A stretch of 64,000 nt of DNA. Origin: Caulobacter hibisci (GTDB lineage: Bacteria; Pseudomonadota; Alphaproteobacteria; Caulobacterales; Caulobacteraceae). Shown in pieces: positions 43,619 through 50,433 of this stretch. Every line of letters begins with the position of its first letter. Position 1 is the first letter of the stretch. Position numbers and translations under genes: made by a program. Below the pieces are notes generated by a model. That model ran no database searches, was not told the DNA's origin, and worked only from the letters and a program-made list of their open reading frames with translations. The stretch is taken from assembly GCF_016135805.1 (NCBI RefSeq), contig NZ_JADWOX010000014.1, positions 83,612 through 147,611 of the forward strand. Reading direction: 5' to 3'.

Positions 43619-45238
43619 CTAACGGCGCGAAAGATTGAAGATCGACAGCGGCGGAAAGCTCTTTCGCAGCTTGGTGCGGCCGACATAGCCGCACTGGAAG
43701 CGGTCGGCGTGGCTGGTCGCCAGGACCCCGGCCATGGCCTCGCTGACATAGGCCGCGCCGGGCGCGACGTCGGGCTCGATCCGGGCGGCGACGACGACGT
43801 GGGCGCCGACCACCGCCTGGGTTCCGGTGATCGGGTTCACCCGCAGGTGCACCGGCCCGTAGTGGCCGCCGATGCGCAGGCCCAGGCGTCGCGGCAGGCC
43901 CCGCGCCCGCAGGTTCAGCCGCCGGTGGGCCTCCAGCAGGGACAAGGCCGCTTCGGCCGCCTCGGCCGGCTGGCCGAACACCAGGAACACGCCGTCGCCC
44001 CAGGTCTCGACATGCTCGGGCGGCGCGGCCAGGCCTGCGATCGCCTCGGCCATGCCGGCCATGACCACCTCGAAGAAGGCCGGTACCTGGTCGTCGCGCA
44101 GGGAGCCGAAGCCGCGCACGTCGATGAACAGCATGGCCTTCACGCCGCGCCCGCGCTCGGGGCTCGCGCCGGCCGGCGCGCGGGCATCGGGTTCGGGACG
44201 CGCGAACGGCAGGATCGCCTGCGGCCGCTGCGTCGAGCGCCAATAGGCCACGTCGGCGGCCGCGCCGGCCGGGCCGACGGCGGGACGTCCGTCCCAGACG
44301 GCGGCCTGGACGGCCCGGGTCGACAGGCCCTCGGCCCTCAGGATGGCGCAGCCGACCGCGAACCGGCTGGCGTAGGCGAAGACCTCGTCGTCGCCGGCAT
44401 AGGGATCACGGGACGCGAACCGCACCGAGGCGGCCTTGGCCAGGCAGGCCTCGAACCGCTCGATCCAGCGCTCGCCGAACGGGCGCACCGAGATCTCGAC
44501 ATAGGAAGCCAGGGAGACTGGCGCGACGACGTGCAGTTCGGCGCCGGCCGCCAGCAGGGTCTCGGCCCACAGGATGTCGGCCCCGGCGGCCAGGCCGCCA
44601 TAGCCGAAGCCGATCTTCTCGGCGCGCAGCAGGTCGGCCATCCGCGCCTTCAGCGCCGCCTCCCCGGCCGCGTCGCCGGCGGCGAACATGTGGCCGGTGA
44701 AATGGGCGGCGGCGGGCGGGCGCAGGATCTCCAGCCAGTCGGTCGGACCGCCGGTCTCGGCGGCGATCATGGTCAGCTGGCGCAGGGTCGAGGCGTGCGC
44801 CGAGACGCTGGATGGCGCGCAGGCGACGGCTTGGGCCAACATGTCAGCGGCGGCGGCGTGACGCCCCAGCAGGGTCAGGGCCTCGGCGCGGCTGGCGCGG
44901 TCGAAATAGCCGGCCTCGCCCCGGCCAGGATCGCCAGCGTGATCGAGCGCGGCGGCGGCCAGCTCTGCAGAGCGGCGCGCGTCGCCGGCGACGAGGCTCA
45001 TGGTGGCGGCGTTGACGAGGCCGTAGCGGCCTCCGCCGAAGGCGGCGGCCTGGACGTAGCGATGGGCGGCGGCGCGGGCGAAGGCGCGACGGCGAGCGCC
45101 CCTCGCCTCCAAAGCGACGTCCTTCAGAAGCCGCGCGCTGAGCGAGCGGGCTTCGGCGTCGGGCGCGGCGTCCAGACCGAGGCGAACATGCTCGGCGCGC
45201 GCGAAATCGGTGGCGCCGGCGCGGGCCAGCGACAGCAC
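43619..45238 (-). CDS. Atypical class III nucleotide cyclase with TPR-like and Rossmann-like regions
   Basis: A protein of 539 aa from the GTG at 45238. The same frame stays open 45 codons further to a CTG at 45373 that overlaps the upstream stop (CTGA); the added residues (DELAALLRRGEHLQAYDLAR) continue the helical pattern, so the real start may lie there. Residues ~1-165 are TPR-like helices; ~200-330 is a Rossmann/SLOG-like region (FGYGGLAAGADILWAETLL, GAELHVVAP); ~365-535 is a cyclase domain. Metal-binding Asp373 (FIDVRGF), Asp415 (TWGDG) and Arg486 are present, but the transition-state Asn is Val482 and the purine-selecting Lys is Glu411. Product cannot be predicted. It is in a row with the small unknown gene and the TIR gene. 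Confidence 0.82.
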   Translation of the reverse strand: MLSLARAGATDFARAEHVRLGLDAAPDAEARSLSARLLKDVALEARGARRRAFARAAAHRYVQAAAFGGGRYGLVNAATMSLVAGDARRSAELAAAALDHAGDPGRGEAGYFDRASRAEALTLLGRHAAAADMLAQAVACAPSSVSAHASTLRQLTMIAAETGGPTDWLEILRPPAAAHFTGHMFAAGDAAGEAALKARMADLLRAEKIGFGYGGLAAGADILWAETLLAAGAELHVVAPVSLASYVEISVRPFGERWIERFEACLAKAASVRFASRDPYAGDDEVFAYASRFAVGCAILRAEGLSTRAVQAAVWDGRPAVGPAGAAADVAYWRSTQRPQAILPFARPEPDARAPAGASPERGRGVKAMLFIDVRGFGSLRDDQVPAFFEVVMAGMAEAIAGLAAPPEHVETWGDGVFLVFGQPAEAAEAALSLLEAHRRLNLRARGLPRRLGLRIGGHYGPVHLRVNPITGTQAVVGAHVVVAARIEPDVAPGAAYVSEAMAGVLATSHADRFQCGYVGRTKLRKSFPPLSIFNLSRR

Positions 45239-45369
45239 GGCCGCATGGGCCGTGAACAGCGCGCCATCGCCCTCGTCGAGCAGGCGGCGTGCGAGATCAT
45301 AGGCTTGAAGGTGCTCGCCGCGCCGAAGCAGCGCGGCGAGCTCATCAGATGGCGTTTGGTTGATCAGGC

Positions 45370-45777
45370 TCAGTCGCCGACGCCGTTCTCGATCTTCGGA
45401 TCCAGGTCGATCGGCTGGCCGAGACGGTCACGCATGAACAGGCTGTAGATGAACACGCCCATGCGCTCGTTTTCGTAGATCACCCGGAACTTCGAGTACG
45501 GCAAGATCTCGCCTTGATACTCGTTGTCCTGCCAATAGAAGCTGGAGAAGTTGAAGCCCCAATCGTTCTGGAAGGTGATCGGCACAGATTGGAAATGCCA
45601 GCCGGCTTCCAGGAACTGGTCGCTGAGGGTGAACTCGATGATGCAACGCTCGGTCAGATCGAGCTTCAGCCGCGTCGGCTTGGCGGGATCATAGACGTTC
45701 ATGAAATTGAGGCCGTCGGAGAAACCGACGGTGATGTAGACGATCTTGTCGGGCGGGCTGGCGATTTTGCTGATCAT
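45370..45777 (-). CDS. Uncharacterised 135-aa protein between TIR and cyclase genes
   Basis: I do not recognise this family. It is beta-rich with many aromatics: IVYITVGFSDGLNFMNVYDP, CIIEFTLSDQFLEAGWHFQ, FQNDWGFNFSSFYWQDNEY, YSKFRVIYENERMGVFIYSL. It looks like a compact beta-sandwich without signal peptide. Its bases are visibly poorer in GC than the flanking genes, a hint of separate acquisition. It lies 20 bp after the TIR gene and overlaps the possible cyclase start, so the three are probably one operon. Confidence 0.75.
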   Translation of the reverse strand: MISKIASPPDKIVYITVGFSDGLNFMNVYDPAKPTRLKLDLTERCIIEFTLSDQFLEAGWHFQSVPITFQNDWGFNFSSFYWQDNEYQGEILPYSKFRVIYENERMGVFIYSLFMRDRLGQPIDLDPKIENGVGD

Positions 45778-45797
45778 GAATTCCCCCTTGAGGCGAG

Positions 45798-47822
45798 TTA
45801 ACCTAGAGATGAATCGCGCCAGAACGCAACAAAATCGGGATTTGCATAACCGCGTTCACGCAAGCTCTTGACCAGGGCCCTGGCTTGACCGGACTTGCCC
45901 TGCGCATGCAGCGCGCGAGCCAGAATATCCTGCCCCAAGGGAACTAGAGACTGGGCCTGCGGCCCCAGCAGACGCTCGACGGCCGCCGTGTCGCCCAACG
46001 CCAGATAGGCCGAGGCGAGCCAAAGATTGTCCTTAAGGCCCTCGCTCTTTTGATTGGTCGGGTGGGCAAGCGAGGCGACGATTTCGGACGCCAGCCGCCT
46101 TGCCTCGTCGCGTCTGCCTTCCAGGATCGCCAGGCGCATGCGCTGCACGTTCAGCCGGCCGCCCAGCTCCACATCCCAGGCCCGGATGTCGGAATTGAGC
46201 GCCGTCAGCCGCGCCAGACGGCTCGTCGCGGCCGCACTGGCCGCCCGTGCGGCGGGAACATCGCCCGCGCCCAGCGCCAATTCCAGGGCGTCGAGATCGA
46301 CCGTGACCGCATACTCCTGCCACTTGGCGTTCTGCGGATCGAAGGCCGTGAGCTCGTCGTAGCCACGCCGGGCCTGCGCCACCAGGCGCCGCGCCTCTTC
46401 GACCCGGCCGACGTCGATCGCACGACGGGCCAGGGCCAGTTCGCCGGCATGGGCCTTGGCCGCCAGCGGCCTGTTCTCAGGCTCGGCCTTGACGATCCTC
46501 GCCATCAGTTGCGCAGTCACGACCCGCTCGGCATAGGCCTCGCGCACCCGGCCCAAGCGGTTGAGGGAGTCGGCGATCCAGGCGTAAGTGTCGACTAGGT
46601 CGACCAGCCGGTCGTGATCGTCGGGCGCCTTGCGGGCATAGGCTTCGAAACGATCGCGGGCGGCGACGAAGGCGGCCAGGGCCTCAACCGGTCTTTTCGC
46701 GTCCAGCAGCAGGGTCCCGAGGTTGCTCTTGGCGTAGGCGACCTCGAGGCCCCACTCGGCGTTCTTGGGGTCCAGGCGGGTCAGTTGCTCGGCCAGTTCG
46801 CCATAGCGCTTGAAGCCGGCTTCGGCCTCTGCGACGCGACCCAGACGCCAATCCAGATAGGCCAGCCAGAAGACATTCTGCGCCAGGTCATAGAGTCGCG
46901 CGCCATCCCGCGGCGCGCGACGCGACAGCGCTTCGGAGGTCTGGGCTGCCTGCGAGAAGGCCTGGCGCGCGCCCTTGAGGTCGCCCCGCTTGTCGCGGAT
47001 CTCGCCCAGCAGGGTCTGGGCCTTGGCCTGCTGGCCCAGTGCCTCGTCATCCAGGTCGCGGGTCTCGACATGGGCATAGTGGGCCAGGGCCCGGGCGCCG
47101 ACGCCGTCGAGCACGTCGAGGCGCCCGACCGGCTCCAGCTTCTTGCGCAGGTCGCCCAGCATATAAGCGACCAGGTCCTCAGCCTCGGCGCGCTGGGCCT
47201 CGGCCTCGCGGCGGGCGTCGACGGCGACCACGGCCAGGGCCGCGGTCACCACCGCCACGCCCAGGGCGCCGGCCGTGATCGCCGTCATCCAGCGGGTGCG
47301 GCGGCGGGCGTCGCGCTGGATAAGGCTGTCCAGCCGCGCGCCCAGCAGGGTGGCGGCGATCTTCATGAACGCCAGGCGGCGTCCGTCGCCGCCGGGGCGG
47401 ATATCGGCGGCCAGGGGCTCGCCGCCGGGCGGCAGCGCCTCGCGCAACGCCGGCGGCAGGCAGTCGAGCACCTCGCCCTGCCCGTCGGGCGAGTCGACCA
47501 GCAGGCAGATCACCCGCTGCGGACCGTGGGTGGACAGAAAGTGGCGGATCTCCTCGCCCACCCATTTCGAGCGGCGCGCCGCCTCGGAACAGATCAGGAT
47601 CAGGAACTCGGAGCGCTCCAGCGCCTCGCGAATCGCACCGCCCAGATCGGCGGCGGCGGACAGTTCGGCCCGGTCGCGGAAGATCGGCCGCAGCGGCCGC
47701 CCGCCCGCGCCCATAACCCCCTTCGGGGGTCGATAGGCTTCCAGACCCTTGTGCAGCCAATCGACGAGCTTGCCGTCGCCATGGCTGTAGCTGATGAAGG
47801 CCTTGTAGTTTAAGTCCCCCAT
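45798..47822 (-). CDS. TIR-domain protein with membrane helix and TPR region
   Basis: A 674-aa protein. I chose ATG at 47822 (MGDLNYKAFISYSH) with GAGGGG before it; a GTG 23 codons earlier would overlap the divergent gene. The TIR domain (~5-150) has YKAFISYSH, FRDRAELS and SKWVGEEIRHF; Glu91 fits the catalytic Glu of NAD-cleaving TIRs. A membrane helix (~179-201) and a charged coil lead to EDLVAYMLGDLRKKLEPVGRL, a linker seen on kinase and cyclase TPR proteins. Residues ~240-660 are TPR-like helices. A sensor-effector role, possibly NADase, is inferred. No cNMP-binding domain is present. Confidence 0.88.
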   Translation of the reverse strand: MGDLNYKAFISYSHGDGKLVDWLHKGLEAYRPPKGVMGAGGRPLRPIFRDRAELSAAADLGGAIREALERSEFLILICSEAARRSKWVGEEIRHFLSTHGPQRVICLLVDSPDGQGEVLDCLPPALREALPPGGEPLAADIRPGGDGRRLAFMKIAATLLGARLDSLIQRDARRRTRWMTAITAGALGVAVVTAALAVVAVDARREAEAQRAEAEDLVAYMLGDLRKKLEPVGRLDVLDGVGARALAHYAHVETRDLDDEALGQQAKAQTLLGEIRDKRGDLKGARQAFSQAAQTSEALSRRAPRDGARLYDLAQNVFWLAYLDWRLGRVAEAEAGFKRYGELAEQLTRLDPKNAEWGLEVAYAKSNLGTLLLDAKRPVEALAAFVAARDRFEAYARKAPDDHDRLVDLVDTYAWIADSLNRLGRVREAYAERVVTAQLMARIVKAEPENRPLAAKAHAGELALARRAIDVGRVEEARRLVAQARRGYDELTAFDPQNAKWQEYAVTVDLDALELALGAGDVPAARAASAAATSRLARLTALNSDIRAWDVELGGRLNVQRMRLAILEGRRDEARRLASEIVASLAHPTNQKSEGLKDNLWLASAYLALGDTAAVERLLGPQAQSLVPLGQDILARALHAQGKSGQARALVKSLRERGYANPDFVAFWRDSSLG

Positions 47823-47865
47823 TGCCCCTCGACTCTCCCCGCACGCGAACTCTGGAGCGGCGATT

Positions 47866-48624
47866 ATGGACTCTTCCGTCCCCGCGATCACCCCGCACGC
47901 TACAGGTTACGCCGATCAGGCCTCGCGCCTGCAGGCGTTGTCGGGCAGCCGCCTGCTTCGTCACATGTCGCAGGCCGAGATCGAGGCGATCATTCCGCGC
48001 GTCGAGATCCTGGCGGTGCGGCGCGGCTCGCGACTGGTGCAGCGGCACGATCCGGGCGGCGCGGTCTATATCGTGATCCGCGGCCTGCTGCTGGTGAACC
48101 AGTATGCGCGCTCGGGCCGCGAGGTCGGCTATCGCCGCCTGCAACCGGGCTCCTATTTCGGCGAGATCGCCGCCATCGACCGCCTGCCCCGCTCGGCCAA
48201 TGTTACGGCCCTGACCGAGACCATCGTCGGCCGCCTGCCCGAGGCGCTGGTGACCGAACTGATGGCCGCCTCGCCCACCTTCACCCGCGCGGTGCTGGAA
48301 GACCTGGCCGCGATGGTCCGGGCGCTGAGCAGCCGGGTGTTCGAGCTGAACGCCGTCTCAGCGCCCTGCCGGGTGCAGATGGAACTGGTGAGGCTGGCGA
48401 CCGAGGCCGGCATCGAGGACAACCGCGCGGTCCTGACCAAGGCCCCGACCCATGCCGAGATCGCCGTCCTGGCCGGCGCCCAGCGCGAGGCCGTGACCCG
48501 CGAGTTGAACCGGCTGGAAGCCCGCAAGCTGATCGCCAAGCAGGGGCGGACGTTGACGGTGCTCGACGTCGACGGCCTGGTCGACGAGATCGAGCGCCTG
48601 GGCGGCGACGAGCCGGAGCTTTAG
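47866..48624 (+). CDS. Crp/Fnr family cyclic-nucleotide-responsive regulator
   Basis: A 252-aa regulator. The cNMP-binding jelly roll (~25-140) has a phosphate-binding cassette, PGSYFGEIAAIDRLPRSANV, with Glu100, Arg109 and Ser110 in the positions that contact a cyclic nucleotide; there are no Fnr-type Cys. The winged helix is near the end (HAEIAVLAGAQREAVTRELNRLEARKLI, in part). It is divergent from the TIR gene with only 43 bp between the start codons, so it probably controls the TIR-cyclase operon in response to the cyclase product. Confidence 0.9.
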   Translation: MDSSVPAITPHATGYADQASRLQALSGSRLLRHMSQAEIEAIIPRVEILAVRRGSRLVQRHDPGGAVYIVIRGLLLVNQYARSGREVGYRRLQPGSYFGEIAAIDRLPRSANVTALTETIVGRLPEALVTELMAASPTFTRAVLEDLAAMVRALSSRVFELNAVSAPCRVQMELVRLATEAGIEDNRAVLTKAPTHAEIAVLAGAQREAVTRELNRLEARKLIAKQGRTLTVLDVDGLVDEIERLGGDEPEL

Positions 48625-48635
48625 GGCCCTGGGAG

Positions 48636-48724
48636 GTCATCGCCCGCTTTATGCGTGCGACCCAAGCGGCGCATCAGGATTTGGCTAGGTCAGCTTGGGT
48701 CGCCCGGACAAGCCGGGCGATGAC
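48636..48724. repeat. 89-bp palindromic repeat, copy 2
   Basis: Same length and layout as 13993-14081: GTCATCGCCCG start, CGACCCAAGC / GCTTGGGTCG inner pair, CGGGCGATGAC end. Most differences fall in the loop and the outer stem. It lies between the convergent Crp-like and trehalase genes, 12 bp after the Crp-like stop. Confidence 0.9.
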
Positions 48725-48754
48725 TTCTGATGGGAAATGCTGGCGCGGATCGAC

Positions 48755-50341
48755 CTAGCGCCCCTCCTGCAAAGCCCGCGTCACGCCGTTGGTCCAGCCG
48801 AAGCCATCCTGCAGGGGGTACTCCCCGCCCCCGCCGGCCTTGGCCTCCTCGACGTCGTACTTTTCCAGCATCTTGCCGCTGGCCTGGTACTCGCGCTCGA
48901 CCGTGGCCAGCCAGCGATCCGAGATTTCCGAGGCCAGGGCCGTCTCGCCGTAGCGGCGCAGGCCGGCGACGGCGACCCATTGCAGAGGCGCCCAGCCGTT
49001 GGGGGTGTCCCACTGCTGACCCGTGCGACGGGTGGTGGTGCGCAGGCCGCCCGAGGCCAGGAGCTGGGCGCGGGTCGCGATAGCCACCGCCTTGGCCTGG
49101 TCGGGCGAGGCCGCGCCGACGAACAGCGGATAGAGAGTCGCGGCGCTGAGGGCGTCGATCCGCTCGCCGCCGGTCCACAGATAGTCGAGATAGGCCCCGC
49201 GCGAAGCGTCCCACAGCACCGTGTCCATGGCCGCCTTGCGGGCCTTGGCGCGGCCGTCGAACTCGGCGACGCACGGTGCGTCGGCGATCCGGGCGCAGCC
49301 GGCCGAGATCGCCGTCTCCAGGCCGTACATCAGACTGTTGAGGTCGACGGGGACGATCGCCGTGGTGCGGATGGTCTTCAGGTGCTCGCCGTCGGCCATC
49401 CAGCGCGAGGAGAAGTCCCAGCCGCTTTCGGCCCCGGCCCGCAGGTCGCGGAACACCTCGGCCGGCGGCCGGCCCGTGGCCAGCGAGGCCTCGCGGGCGG
49501 TCTCCAGGTCTTCGCGATAGGATTCGTCGCGCGGCGTGACGCGATCGTCGTAATAGCGGTTCAGCACGGCCCCGCCGGGAAAGGCGACGACGCGGCGATA
49601 GGCCTTGCCCGGCGCCACGGTCTTCTCGCCGTCCATCCAGAAGGCGTGCTCGCGGCGCATCAGGTCGACCCGGGCCTTGACCAACGCCGGATCGGTCGCC
49701 TCCGACAGGCCGACCATGGCGTAGAAAAACGGCGGCTGAGAGCGGCTGAGATAGTAGGTGCGAGCGCCGTTGGGGATGTGGCCGTAGGCGTCGATCAGGC
49801 CGCCGAAGTCGTCGATCATGCTCTCGACGAGGTCGCCGCGCCCGTCGAGCTTCAGGCCCAGCATCGTGAAGTAGCTGTCCCAGTAATAGATCTCGCGGAA
49901 GCGCCCGCCGGGCACGACGAAGGGCTTGGCCATGGCCAGGGCCGAGCCGCCGGCCACGGGCTTGACCGGCTCGCGGGCCAGGTGCGGCCACAGGGCGGCG
50001 ACGTGGGCCTTCAGGGTGGTGCGCGCGGCACTGGGCGCGGGCATGGCGCCGGCCTCGGGCACGACGAAGTTGGCGCGCACGAAGCGCTTCAGCTCGGCGT
50101 CGGTGAAGCGGGCCTGGGCGCGGTAGGCCTTGAGGATCGCGGCCGGGTCGCGCTTGGGCGCGGCGTCGACGAAGGTCTTGCCGTCCGGAAACAGCCGCCG
50201 CGTCTGCACCTGGTGGAAGAGCTCCTGGTAGGTATCGGCGGGGGTCTGGACTTCGGCGGCGGGGGTCTGGGCGCTCGCCAGCGACGCCAGCGCCGTCCAG
50301 GCCGTGGCGGAAACGACGGCGAGCAGGCGGGCGCTGATCAT
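48755..50341 (-). CDS. treA: Periplasmic trehalase (GH37)
   Basis: A 528-aa enzyme that cuts trehalose into two glucoses. The signal peptide (LLAVVSATAWTALASLASAQ) ends near residue 25. GH37 signatures are complete: PGGRFREIYYWDSYFTMLGL and QWDTPNGWAPLQWVAV; catalytic acids lie in SGWDFSSRWM and near the DVEEAKAGGGGEYPLQDGFGWTNG segment. The TonB receptor and FecI/FecR genes lie upstream on the same strand, pointing to trehalose or a trehalose-containing glycan as the imported substrate; a terminator at 50355-50397 separates the two parts. Confidence 0.95.
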   Translation of the reverse strand: MISARLLAVVSATAWTALASLASAQTPAAEVQTPADTYQELFHQVQTRRLFPDGKTFVDAAPKRDPAAILKAYRAQARFTDAELKRFVRANFVVPEAGAMPAPSAARTTLKAHVAALWPHLAREPVKPVAGGSALAMAKPFVVPGGRFREIYYWDSYFTMLGLKLDGRGDLVESMIDDFGGLIDAYGHIPNGARTYYLSRSQPPFFYAMVGLSEATDPALVKARVDLMRREHAFWMDGEKTVAPGKAYRRVVAFPGGAVLNRYYDDRVTPRDESYREDLETAREASLATGRPPAEVFRDLRAGAESGWDFSSRWMADGEHLKTIRTTAIVPVDLNSLMYGLETAISAGCARIADAPCVAEFDGRAKARKAAMDTVLWDASRGAYLDYLWTGGERIDALSAATLYPLFVGAASPDQAKAVAIATRAQLLASGGLRTTTRRTGQQWDTPNGWAPLQWVAVAGLRRYGETALASEISDRWLATVEREYQASGKMLEKYDVEEAKAGGGGEYPLQDGFGWTNGVTRALQEGR

Positions 50342-50354
50342 CGGGGCCTCATCG

Positions 50355-50397
50355 AAGAAAAAGGACGCGGGCCGGCATGGAGGAAAGCCGGCCCGCG
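50355..50397 (-). terminator. Terminator between TonB-receptor and trehalase genes
   Basis: A stem of 10-11 bp (GCGGGCCGGC at 50367-50376, complement at 50387-50396) has a 10-nt loop and is followed leftwards by CCTTTTTCTTCG. It lies after the receptor stop and just before the trehalase start. Confidence 0.88.
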
Positions 50398-50433
50398 CGA
50401 AGGGTCTGTTGCAGGTCAGAACCCGCGAGATCG

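Noticed and set aside
45798..48624. Canonical Pycsar system
   Set aside because: The TIR protein lacks a cyclic-nucleotide-binding domain; the sensor is a separate Crp-like transcription factor. The locus may be related in logic but does not fit the definition.
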